Position numbers and translations under genes: made by a program. Under the pieces are notes generated by a model. It had not been told where the DNA came from and ran no database searches. It saw only the letters and a program-made list of their open reading frames with translations. 9,587 nt of DNA from the NCBI GenBank assembly GCA_934481325.1, contig CAKSPL010000033.1, forward strand, positions 1-9,587, written 5' to 3'. The DNA is from an uncultured Eubacteriales bacterium (GTDB lineage: Bacteria; Bacillota; Clostridia; Oscillospirales; CAG-272). This document shows positions 1-5,883 of this stretch, one piece after another (position 1 is the first letter of the stretch; the number at the start of each line of letters is the position of its first letter).

Positions 1-41
1 GCACGGAACGGATTGATTTCGGAAGCATTGCTCATACAGGC

Positions 42-78
42 AAAAAACGCCCCCGCCGCGGGTTCCCGCGGTGGGGGC
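42..78 (-). terminator. Rho-independent terminator, leftward
   Basis: Positions 49-61 and 66-78 form a 13-bp GC-rich stem (12 Watson-Crick pairs plus one G-T pair) with a GTTC loop. Read leftward, the stem is followed by six T at 47-42, the layout of an intrinsic terminator. It most likely ends the GNAT-rubrerythrin transcript, which would leave a ~270-nt 3' untranslated stretch. On the plus strand the hairpin has only scattered T downstream, so rightward termination is less likely. Confidence 0.75.
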
Positions 79-172
79 AAGCTGTTTGATTTTGGGGTAG
101 AGGACGGAACCCGACAGCCCGCTGCCGATGCTTTACATCGCAAGTGAGAAATGCCAAGGAAAGACGCGCCAA

Positions 173-198
173 AGGAAACTTTTTTCAAAAAGTTTCCT
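173..198. repeat. A/T-cored inverted repeat
   Basis: AGGAAACTTTTT (173-184) and AAAAAGTTTCCT (187-198) are perfect 12-bp inverted arms separated by two bases. As RNA this would form a stable hairpin in either direction. It is followed by GGACTCCTTCCAAAA, a context that I recall recurring between genes in gut Clostridia, so it is probably part of a dispersed element. It could also act as an auxiliary terminator for the leftward unit. Confidence 0.65.
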
Positions 199-236
199 CC
201 GGACTCCTTCCAAAATCTTTGCACGGCTGATGCCGG

Positions 237-292
237 ACTTTGGGCGTGTGAACTCAAAGTATCGCGAGAGTCTATTAGCCCCACCGCAGGTG
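237..292. repeat. imperfect direct repeat, copy A
   Basis: This 56-bp segment runs from ACTTTGGGCGTGTGAAC to CCCCACCGCAGGTG and matches 309-363 at most positions. Both copies share the blocks GTGTGAAC, CAAAGT, CTATTAG and CCCACCGCAGGTG. The copies start 72 bp apart. Translated leftward, both give the look-alike peptide ANRL[TS]R.F.FT.PK, but there is no sign that a real gene is encoded. Confidence 0.7.
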
Positions 293-308
293 GCGCAGGT
301 GGTGCCAC

Positions 309-363
309 ACTTCGGATGTGTGAACCCAAAGTCACGCGTCAGCCTATTAGCCCACCGCAGGTG
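309..363. repeat. imperfect direct repeat, copy B, overlapping the rubrerythrin 3' end
   Basis: This is the second copy of the element at 237-292, one base shorter in the CCCC/CCC run. Its last ~17 bases lie inside the rubrerythrin coding region and supply the final codons (TPAVG) and the TAA stop. The gene end therefore appears to have been replaced or extended by the repeat, or the repeat arose by duplicating the gene end and its flank. Confidence 0.65.
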
Positions 364-919
364 TTTTTCTTGTAAAATACCCTTGCGGGTGGGCGCAAAC
401 CGGGCAGAATGCGGGCGGTTCTTTCCCCGTGACCACATAGCCGCAGTTCAGGCAAATCCATTTGGTGGCGGGGTCGTCGTCGGAAAACGCTTTGCCGGAG
501 CGGATTTCATCCCGCGCCTTTTTATAGTTTTCCTCGTGTTGCTTTTCAATGGACGCCACCTTTTCAAACAGGGCGGCGATAACGGGAAAGTTTTCGGCAC
601 GCGCCTCCTCGGCAAACTGACTGTACATCGTTGCCCACTCAAAATGCTCACCGCCTGCCGCCGCGTCCAGATTTTTTCCGGTGTCTCCCCATCCTCCGAG
701 ATAGCGGAACCAGATTTCGGCGTGTTCCGCCTCGTTGCCCGCCGTCAGCTCAAACAGCTTTGCCACGTTGATATAGCCGTCGTTTTTCGCTTTTTTCTCA
801 AACCATTTGTAGCGCAGATATGCCTGTGATTCGGCGGAAAGTGCCGTGTGCAGGTTCTGCTCGGTTTTGGTACCCGCCAATTCCGTGGGGGTGATTTCGT
901 CCTTTTTTGTGTTTTGCAT
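347..919 (-). CDS. rbr: rubrerythrin
   Basis: This is a 190-residue rubrerythrin, a non-heme iron peroxidase that reduces hydrogen peroxide in the cytoplasm of anaerobes. The N-terminal ferritin-like four-helix domain carries the di-iron ligand pattern E20 (TEQNL), E63 and H66 (EAEH), E91 and E94 (GEHFEW), and E125 and H128 (EKQH). The C-terminal rubredoxin domain has C156-x2-C159 and C172-x2-C175 (CPVCAHPQGYF), which would bind one iron and pass electrons to the di-iron site. Length and domain order are normal for the family. The ATG is preceded by AAAGGAG at a good distance. The gene lies 53 bp downstream of the acetyltransferase with no terminator between, so the two are probably co-transcribed. 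Its last codons fall in an intergenic repeat. Confidence 0.96.
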   Translation of the reverse strand: MQNTKKDEITPTELAGTKTEQNLHTALSAESQAYLRYKWFEKKAKNDGYINVAKLFELTAGNEAEHAEIWFRYLGGWGDTGKNLDAAAGGEHFEWATMYSQFAEEARAENFPVIAALFEKVASIEKQHEENYKKARDEIRSGKAFSDDDPATKWICLNCGYVVTGKEPPAFCPVCAHPQGYFTRKTPAVG

Positions 920-972
920 CCCGTGTCTCCTTTCGGCTGTTGCCGTGAGGAGTATTGCCGGATATGCGCCGT

Positions 973-1563
973 TTATTCAGTTCCGTCTCGTTTTGCGCGG
1001 TATTCACCGACCAAAAGGGCGCAGATGCCGATGTCACGGTACGCCCCCTTGACCAGCATGGATTCCCGCCGCACGCCCTCAAAGCTCATTCCCAGCTTTT
1101 CCATCACGCGGCGGGAGGCATCGTTGCCGATCATATATCTTGCCTCGATCCGGTGAAGCCCCAGTACGTCAAAGCCAAAGCGCAGAACCCGTTCCGCCGC
1201 CTCCGCCACCAGACCTTTTCCGCGATAGGCGGGGTTCAGCACATAGCCGATTTCCGCCGCATTGTGCGGGCAGTCGATTTTGGAAAACCCGCAGGTGCCG
1301 ATCATATGTCCGTCCGCCTTGCTGACCATCGCCCACTCATAATGCTGCCCCAGGCGGTATCGCCCCGCGAGATATTCCAGATAAGAGCGCGTGTACTCGG
1401 GGGTGCGGTGCGGGTTCCAGAGCAGGTATCGCGTAACCTCCGGGTTTTTGGCATAAGCGTACATATCCTCGGTGTCACTCACGCGCATTGCGCGGAGAAA
1501 CAGGCGTGCGGTTTCCAGCTCCGGCATTTTGGAGAAAATTCCATACAGATTTTCGGTGCGCAT
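973..1563 (-). CDS. GNAT family N-acetyltransferase (RimJ/RimL-like)
   Basis: This 196-residue protein is of the RimJ/RimL branch of the GNAT fold, which moves an acetyl group from acetyl-CoA to an amine such as a protein N-terminus or a small molecule. Visible signatures are the opening LETARLFLR (16-24) typical of this branch, the strand EWAMV...MIGTCGF, the acetyl-CoA binding loop YRGKG (113-117) preceded by EIGYVLNPA, and the late motif N-DASRRVMEKLGM. The substrate cannot be read from the sequence. The reading frame stays open much further upstream, but the start at 1563 is chosen because AAGGGGGGAG lies just before it, a promoter lies at 1594-1622, and homology begins there. It is the first gene of a leftward unit with rubrerythrin. 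Confidence 0.9.
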   Translation of the reverse strand: MRTENLYGIFSKMPELETARLFLRAMRVSDTEDMYAYAKNPEVTRYLLWNPHRTPEYTRSYLEYLAGRYRLGQHYEWAMVSKADGHMIGTCGFSKIDCPHNAAEIGYVLNPAYRGKGLVAEAAERVLRFGFDVLGLHRIEARYMIGNDASRRVMEKLGMSFEGVRRESMLVKGAYRDIGICALLVGEYRAKRDGTE

Positions 1564-1593
1564 GCGGCTCCCCCCTTTTTTGATGCTTGCTCT

Positions 1594-1622
1594 ATTATAC
1601 AATCTTTTTTTCCGCCTTGCAA
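1594..1622 (-). promoter_or_regulatory. promoter of the GNAT-rubrerythrin unit
   Basis: Read leftward, TTGCAA (1622-1617) and TATAAT (1599-1594) are separated by exactly 17 bp, a near-consensus sigma-A promoter. The predicted RNA start, around 1587, lies ~25 bp upstream of the acetyltransferase ATG. Confidence 0.85.
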
Positions 1623-1624
1623 GA

Positions 1625-1649
1625 GAATTTTCCCAAACTGCCAAAATTC
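1625..1649. promoter_or_regulatory. dyad between divergent promoters, possible operator
   Basis: GAATTTT (1625-1631) and AAAATTC (1643-1649) are perfect 7-bp inverted arms with an 11-bp spacer, about 18 bp centre to centre. The dyad fills the gap between the two back-to-back -35 boxes at 1617-1622 and 1652-1657. It could bind a dimeric regulator acting on both units, or simply be A/T-rich upstream promoter sequence. No regulator gene is nearby. Confidence 0.4.
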
Positions 1650-1651
1650 GC

Positions 1652-1680
1652 TTGTTTTGGGCGCGGGTTTTCGGTATAAT
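1652..1680 (+). promoter_or_regulatory. promoter of the ATP-grasp-like/MurE-like pair
   Basis: TTGTTT (1652-1657) and TATAAT (1675-1680) are separated by 17 bp. The predicted RNA start, near 1687, is followed by an AAAGGGGG ribosome binding site and the ATG at 1713. Confidence 0.85.
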
Positions 1681-1712
1681 AATAACAGTGAGAAAGAAAG
1701 GGGGGCGAGGGA

Positions 1713-2105
1713 ATGGAACCGAATCTTCGCGAATGCCTGCACGATTGCCTTTTTCCGGTTCTTTTGGGTTCCGGCACGCTGAGCCACGCCTGCGTGCGCC
1801 GGTTTTGGCAGCAATATCGGGTAAACAGTACGGTGCTGACCGGAAAACGTGCACTGACTCTGCGCTTTTTGCCGAATGTAAAGCTGGTAAACGCCCCACC
1901 GAAGCTGGATGACGACCTCTTGCTCTGTATGCTGTATGATGCCGGCGAGGTCGGCTACGGGCGCATCCCGCTCCTGGTGCTGTGTGACGAGGCGTACCGC
2001 GGGTTTGTCGGGCGGAACCGTGCCGAGATTGAGCGGCGGTTTGTGTTCCGCGAGGCACGGGAGCTGTTCGGAAAAGAGGAGAGCTTTGAATATGAACCTT
2101 TTTGA
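1713..2105 (+). CDS. stand-alone pre-ATP-grasp-like protein
   Basis: This is a 130-residue cytoplasmic protein without signal peptide or membrane segment. Its layout resembles the N-terminal (pre-ATP-grasp) domain of bacterial ATP-grasp carboxylate-amine ligases. It has a PVLLGSG start (15-21) like the PVILGGD strand-loop, then an amphipathic RRFWQQY helix like ARxFxEEYG, a V-S-T-V-L strand, a DDDLLLCMLYDAGE helix, and a PLLVLCDEAY strand-loop like the VILIACGD-Y element. It ends at GKEESFEYEPF (120-130), about where full-length relatives have a KESFYEVC-type hinge and enter the ATP-binding lobe. That lobe is absent, so no catalysis is expected from this protein alone. AAAGGGGG lies 8 bp before the ATG. 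The stop overlaps the next gene by 14 nt, so translation is probably coupled. The family call is from motif memory; an unrelated small protein remains possible. Confidence 0.85.
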   Translation: MEPNLRECLHDCLFPVLLGSGTLSHACVRRFWQQYRVNSTVLTGKRALTLRFLPNVKLVNAPPKLDDDLLLCMLYDAGEVGYGRIPLLVLCDEAYRGFVGRNRAEIERRFVFREARELFGKEESFEYEPF

Positions 2106-3501
2106 ACTGACGGCGGGGCTTCCGCTCTCGGCATTGCCGGGCAGGAATTCGTTCCGCGTGCCGCGGGAAATCACTTCAATCACCGCCGACCCGGCAAAGG
2201 CGCGGCGTGGAGCCCTGTTTGTTGCCACCCGCACGCCTTTGCTCTCGGGGCGGAATTGGATACATATTGCTTACGATAACGGATGCCGCGCTTTCCTTAC
2301 CACACACGATCCCGCCCTGCCGGATGACGCGGCGGTGTTGCTTTCGGGTGAGCCGGAGAAAATGCTGTCCTTCATTGCCGCACGCTTTTACCGTTCCCCT
2401 TCGGCGGAAATGCGGGTTTACGGCTTTTGCGGAACGCTGGGAAAGACCACCGCAATCCTGATGGCGGAGGAAATCCTCTCCCGCAACGGCGTGCGTGCGG
2501 GAATTGTGACGCCGCAGGTGGCGCGCTTTGAAAAGTGCCTGATTCCGGGCGGCGATATTCTGCCGGACGGTGCCGAAACTCAGCACATATTGGGGTGTTT
2601 TCGGGATGCGGGGTGCAAAACCGTGTTGATGGAGTGCGGCGGTTATCAGTTTTTGCACCATTCCTTTGATGCCGTTGCCTTTGACGGCGTGGTGAGAACC
2701 CGATACGATGATGCGGATGTGGAGATCGGCGTATTTCGCACCGAGGAGGAATGCCGACGGGTGTTTACCCGGTTTCCGCCGGCAGGTGTTCCCGTGCTTT
2801 TTGATTTTGGAAACGGTGGGGGCGTAACGGTGCAGAACATTCGCCCGGATGCGGAAAACGGCAGACCCGGAAGGCGGTTTACCGTGGAGGCAGACGGTAG
2901 GAAATCGTCCGTTTTTCTACCCATTCCGGGGGATTTTGCCGTGGAGGATGCTATGGCGGCGGTAGCCGTCTGCCGTGCCGAGGGGCTTTCCTATGAGCAG
3001 ATTTTCCGCGCGTTTCCGTCTCTTTCGCCTCCGGGTACGCTGGAATTGCTGGCGGCGCGTGAGGGCGGGTTGATTTTCCGGGACAGTGCCTACCGACCGC
3101 GCGATTTGTCAAGAGCATTGCTGGCACTGCGTTCCCTTACCGCACGGCAATTAAAGGTGCTGTTCGGCTCCGTCGGCAATCGGGCAGATTTCCGCCGTGC
3201 CGCACTTGCGAAAGCGGCAGGCAGTGCCGACGCGGTGTATCTGACCGCAGATGACTCCGGCTCCGAAAGTCCGGTAAGAATTTGCGCGGAGTTGGCAAAG
3301 GCTTTGCCCGCAGGCAAGGAATATCTGATTATTCCCGATCGGGCAAGTGCCATCCGCCGTGCGCTTGCCGACCTTTGCCCCGGTGACGTGCTGTTGCTGG
3401 CGGGCAAGGGGCTTTATTCCACCCAGCAGATAATGGGGCGAAGGTTGCCCTTTGACGAGCGGGAACAGGTGCTGACGGCAGGCGAACAGTTGATCTGGTA
3501 A
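2092..3501 (+). CDS. divergent MurE-like Mur ligase relative, probably not a working peptidoglycan ligase
   Basis: This 469-residue protein follows the three-domain plan of MurE (UDP-MurNAc-tripeptide synthetase). The N-terminal domain has ITSITADPAKARRGALFVA, where MurE has a DSR..PG.LFVA pattern. The central ATPase domain has a P-loop GFCGTLGKTT with K118, where TNGKTT is usual, and LPDGAETQ, where TTPD is usual. E181 of the MEVSSH motif is kept, but SSH reads GGY (183-185). The NLSRDHLDYH stretch is gone, and the region where the carbamylated lysine is expected reads EECRR (219-223). In the C-terminal domain DYAHTPD reads DSAYRPR, GCGGDRD reads GSVGNRAD, the amino-acid-selecting DNPR reads DDSG (387-390), and GKGHE reads GKGLY (438-442). 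Length is close to MurE. The ATG at 2092 is chosen over an in-frame start at 1909 because GAGGAG lies 10 bp upstream and homology begins there. Role unknown; a non-ligase or altered-substrate function is inferred. Confidence 0.88.
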   Translation: MNLFELTAGLPLSALPGRNSFRVPREITSITADPAKARRGALFVATRTPLLSGRNWIHIAYDNGCRAFLTTHDPALPDDAAVLLSGEPEKMLSFIAARFYRSPSAEMRVYGFCGTLGKTTAILMAEEILSRNGVRAGIVTPQVARFEKCLIPGGDILPDGAETQHILGCFRDAGCKTVLMECGGYQFLHHSFDAVAFDGVVRTRYDDADVEIGVFRTEEECRRVFTRFPPAGVPVLFDFGNGGGVTVQNIRPDAENGRPGRRFTVEADGRKSSVFLPIPGDFAVEDAMAAVAVCRAEGLSYEQIFRAFPSLSPPGTLELLAAREGGLIFRDSAYRPRDLSRALLALRSLTARQLKVLFGSVGNRADFRRAALAKAAGSADAVYLTADDSGSESPVRICAELAKALPAGKEYLIIPDRASAIRRALADLCPGDVLLLAGKGLYSTQQIMGRRLPFDEREQVLTAGEQLIW

Positions 3502-3513
3502 TGCCGGGCAAAG

Positions 3514-3540
3514 AAAAAAGCGTGCTAAGCACGCTTTTTT
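3514..3540. terminator. Rho-independent terminator after the MurE-like gene
   Basis: GCGTGC (3520-3525) and GCACGC (3529-3534) pair around a TAA loop, followed by six T at 3535-3540. Six A at 3514-3519 precede the stem, so it could also stop transcripts arriving from the right. It starts 12 bp after the stop codon and separates the MurE-like unit from the surface-protein unit. Confidence 0.93.
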
Positions 3541-3550
3541 GCTGTTTGGG

Positions 3551-3579
3551 TTGACTTTTGGACTCCTTTTGTGTAAAAT
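3551..3579 (+). promoter_or_regulatory. promoter of the surface-protein operon
   Basis: TTGACT (3551-3556) and TAAAAT (3574-3579) are separated by exactly 17 bp, close to the sigma-A consensus. It sits 10 bp after the terminator, with an expected RNA start near 3586. No comparable promoter is visible in the 48-bp and 39-bp gaps further down, so all three downstream genes probably depend on it. Confidence 0.88.
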
Positions 3580-3596
3580 AGAAATAAATACAAATA

Positions 3597-3605
3597 AAAG
3601 GAGGG
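3597..3605 (+). promoter_or_regulatory. strong ribosome binding site with no standard start codon at the right distance
   Basis: AAAGGAGGG is a near-perfect Shine-Dalgarno. The first in-frame ATG is at 3634, 28 nt downstream, far beyond the usual 5-10 nt. At the expected distance the same frame reads GTT (3610-3612) then ACG (3613-3615), followed by GCA AAC GAA AAG AAG AAA and then the ATG. Either a rare start codon is used, a former start has mutated, or there is a base error here. Confidence 0.75.
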
Positions 3606-3633
3606 AACGGTTACGGCAAACGAAAAGAAGAAA

Positions 3634-5835
3634 ATGCCCGACAGCACCGACGACACTCCTATGCAAAAGGGAAAACCGGATACATCCGCCAAAAAGCCCG
3701 CAAACGGTGTGAAAAAAAGCACCGATGAGGCAAAAAAAGCCGCAGGCGGGACGGGCAAAAATACGGAAATCGCGGAAAAGGATGCGAGCCCTGTGGAAAA
3801 GCACACCGGGACTGCAAAAAAGAGTGCCGGAACGGTGAAAAAGGAAGCGGACACCCCGGAGGCGGGTACGGCGGCAGGTGCGGTAAAAAAGCCGCGGGCG
3901 GCAAAAAAAACAGCCGAGAGTCCGGAAAAAACCGCGAAAAAATCTGCAAACTCCGCCAAAACGTCGGAAAAAGCGACGGAAAGCCCGGAAAACGCTTGGG
4001 AGAACCCGGCAAGCCCCACAGAAAACCATGCGGAATTCGGGGGAGAGCCTGCGGGCAACTCTGCGGGCAAAAATGCAGATAAAATTGCAGACAAAAATGC
4101 AGGTAAGGCTGCGGACAAAACTGCGGGCAACTCCGCGGACAAAACTGCGGGCAACTCCGCGGAAGGCACGGGGGGAGCCTTTCCTCCCGTTCTGTGGGAA
4201 AACACCGTCCCGGAGGAGCAAAACGCACACCGTATGCCGGGATATACCCGAAATTCATCCCTGCCGGTTTCCTCGGGTTCGGGTTCTCCCGTTCCTTCCG
4301 GCACGCGTGAGGTGGGGCGGGCATCCGTCCCGGTGGATTTCCCGGAGGGGCTGACCAAAAAGGGCGTGGCGCGCCGCGTGCTGGTGTTGCTTCTGATGGT
4401 GGCGGTGCTGGTGGCGGCGATGGCTGTTTTCTTTTTCCGCCCGGCGGAATATACCGAAAAAATCGGCTCGGTGGTGTGCTGGTATAACGAGGCGGAAAAC
4501 AATTCCGCCGTGATTGCGGACGGCAAAAACATCGGCACGGTTCCGGGTCGGGTAACGGCAAAGGAAACCGACGGACGGGGCTACACCGCACTTCTGCTGA
4601 CCGACAACGGCACGCTGTGGCTGGTGCGCGGCGGGAAATTGCGTACCGTGAGCGGGGATGTGACCCGCGCGGTTCTCTCTGCCGGGGGCAGTGCGCTGGC
4701 ATTCCGCACGGGTACGGGCGCGCTTTACCGTTCCGGCACCGGGAAAAAGGATACCCCCGCGCTGGTGTCAAACGAGGTGGCGGACGAGCCGTTTTGTCTG
4801 TCTCCCGACGGAAAGGAACTGCTGTATACCTCCGGGCTTGGCGGCACGCTTCGCGCAGAGCTGTTTTCCGCGCGCGGAAGTGCGCCGTATCTGACGGATA
4901 CGGGCAATTATCGCCCGGTAGCGATTGCCGATAAATGCCGGTACATTTATTTCCGCGATTCCGATAATATCCTTTACATTTACACTGCCGATACCGCACG
5001 GATGACCAATTGCGGCGGCTTTACCGAGGGGACGCTGGTTTTCAACCGTGACTTCTCGGAGGTGTTTTTTGCAAACGGGGAATCCTGCCGCTTTTACAAA
5101 AAGGGTTCCTCTCTGACCCTGACCGGGCTTTCCGCCGGTGAAGTGCTTACGCTGTTGTCCAATCGCCGCGCGGCAAAGCGGGAAACCGTGGGCGGGGAGC
5201 AGGTTTTACAGAAAAGTCTGCTTGGGTGCTATTACAATTATGCCGCCACGGGCGGAAGTATTCTCGTGTATCTGCGCGCACAAAAGGGCGCGGTGGCAAT
5301 GGACACGATTCACTTTTTTGACAACGGAACCGCCACGGTGACCGACAAATACGTGTTTTTCCTCAGCACGGATCAGACCGCAACCGACCGCCGCACCAAC
5401 CTGTATGCGGTGAAAAACGGCAAAACCGAGTTTACCCGGCTGATGGCGGACGTGGCGGAATACTGCACCAACGTGGACGGTAGCCGCATTCTTTACGGGG
5501 ATGTACACGGTCCGCTCCGCGCGATGCGGATGGGTTCCTCTCCCACACAGCTCGCGGACGGATTTCTTTCCGGCACGCTGTGCGTGACGTTGGACGACGT
5601 GTTTTATTACCGCACCGGGGACGGTGCGCTGTATCGCAGTGAAAACGGCGAAATGCCGGAAAAGGTGGCAGACGGTGTGCGTTTTGCCGCAACCGACGCG
5701 CACACGGCGTTTTTCCTGCGGGAGAACGGCGCGGAATATGAGCTGTTTTCCAACTACCGCGGGCGGCGCAAAAACAACAGGGTAGCGGCACTGCCCTCGC
5801 TCCCCTCCGATGACGGAGAACCTGCCGCAGAGTAA
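3634..5835 (+). CDS. single-pass membrane protein with Lys/Ala-rich cytoplasmic tail and propeller-like exterior
   Basis: This 733-residue protein has no recognised name. Residues 1 to ~248 are low complexity, rich in Ala, Lys, Glu, Thr and Pro with many KK pairs, reminiscent of histone H1-like or AlgP-type tails. Residues 140-175 are nine tandem A-[GD]-[NK]-x tetrapeptides. One hydrophobic segment (about 249-268, after KKGVARR) gives an inside-basic, outside-C-terminus topology. The outer ~465 residues alternate short strands with repeated elements such as GALYRSGTG and GALYRSENG, CLSPDGKELLYTS and NVDGSRILYGD, which suggests a TolB- or WD-like beta-propeller, perhaps a sensor or binding platform. 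It is first in the operon, 48 bp before the GDPD lipoprotein. The ATG at 3634 is the first standard start, but the ribosome binding site favours a start at 3610-3613, adding 7-8 residues. The A-rich codons of the tail contrast with the GC-rich remainder. Function unknown. Confidence 0.88.
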   Translation: MPDSTDDTPMQKGKPDTSAKKPANGVKKSTDEAKKAAGGTGKNTEIAEKDASPVEKHTGTAKKSAGTVKKEADTPEAGTAAGAVKKPRAAKKTAESPEKTAKKSANSAKTSEKATESPENAWENPASPTENHAEFGGEPAGNSAGKNADKIADKNAGKAADKTAGNSADKTAGNSAEGTGGAFPPVLWENTVPEEQNAHRMPGYTRNSSLPVSSGSGSPVPSGTREVGRASVPVDFPEGLTKKGVARRVLVLLLMVAVLVAAMAVFFFRPAEYTEKIGSVVCWYNEAENNSAVIADGKNIGTVPGRVTAKETDGRGYTALLLTDNGTLWLVRGGKLRTVSGDVTRAVLSAGGSALAFRTGTGALYRSGTGKKDTPALVSNEVADEPFCLSPDGKELLYTSGLGGTLRAELFSARGSAPYLTDTGNYRPVAIADKCRYIYFRDSDNILYIYTADTARMTNCGGFTEGTLVFNRDFSEVFFANGESCRFYKKGSSLTLTGLSAGEVLTLLSNRRAAKRETVGGEQVLQKSLLGCYYNYAATGGSILVYLRAQKGAVAMDTIHFFDNGTATVTDKYVFFLSTDQTATDRRTNLYAVKNGKTEFTRLMADVAEYCTNVDGSRILYGDVHGPLRAMRMGSSPTQLADGFLSGTLCVTLDDVFYYRTGDGALYRSENGEMPEKVADGVRFAATDAHTAFFLRENGAEYELFSNYRGRRKNNRVAALPSLPSDDGEPAAE
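4051..4158 (+). repeat. 12-bp tandem repeat x9 encoding A-[GD]-[NK]-x
   Basis: Nine 12-bp units encode AGNS, AGKN, ADKI, ADKN, AGKA, ADKT, AGNS, ADKT and AGNS. The last four units form a perfect 24-bp duplication (4111-4134 and 4135-4158). The units sit in the cytoplasmic tail and are likely to vary in number between strains. Confidence 0.85.
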
Positions 5836-5870
5836 AATAAAACAAAGCGAAGAAAATACCAATTTATTAT

Positions 5871-5875
5871 GGAGG
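5871..5875 (+). promoter_or_regulatory. ribosome binding site fixing the GDPD lipoprotein start
   Basis: GGAGG lies 8 bp before the ATG at 5884. An earlier in-frame ATG at 5869 overlaps this site and would place MEDKT before the signal peptide, so it is rejected. Confidence 0.9.
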
Positions 5876-5883
5876 ACAAAACA

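Larger units (their letters stand above)
1..346. other. intergenic region without a convincing gene
   Basis: Short open stretches exist on both strands here, but none has a ribosome binding site with a plausible protein, and they run through a terminator hairpin and repeats. The region is the 3' side of the leftward rubrerythrin unit. It holds a hairpin with a T-tract, a 12-bp inverted repeat and two ~55-bp direct repeats, listed separately. The first ~40 bases could be the edge of another gene: a leftward ATG lies at 33-35, but it has no Shine-Dalgarno and too little sequence to judge. Confidence 0.7.

Noticed and set aside
133..438. Leftward 101-residue frame over the direct repeats
   Set aside because: It overlaps the rubrerythrin 3' end in another frame and owes its repeats to the intergenic element; no ribosome binding site.
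128..829. Rightward 233-residue frame over the rubrerythrin gene
   Set aside because: It is antisense to a clear rubrerythrin and covers the intergenic repeats; no signature is visible.
1564..2058. N-terminal extension of the acetyltransferase frame
   Set aside because: It runs through both promoters and the opposite gene; the ribosome binding site and family start are at 1563.
1909..2091. 61-residue N-terminal extension of the MurE-like protein
   Set aside because: It lies out of frame inside the upstream gene, has no ribosome binding site, and shows no Mur ligase similarity; GAGGAG supports the start at 2092.
3525..4999. Long leftward open frames (up to ~446 residues) opposite the Lys/Ala-rich gene
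   Set aside because: They give Pro/Arg- or Phe-rich peptides with no family features, arise from the codon bias of the plus-strand gene, and cross the terminator or lack ribosome binding sites.
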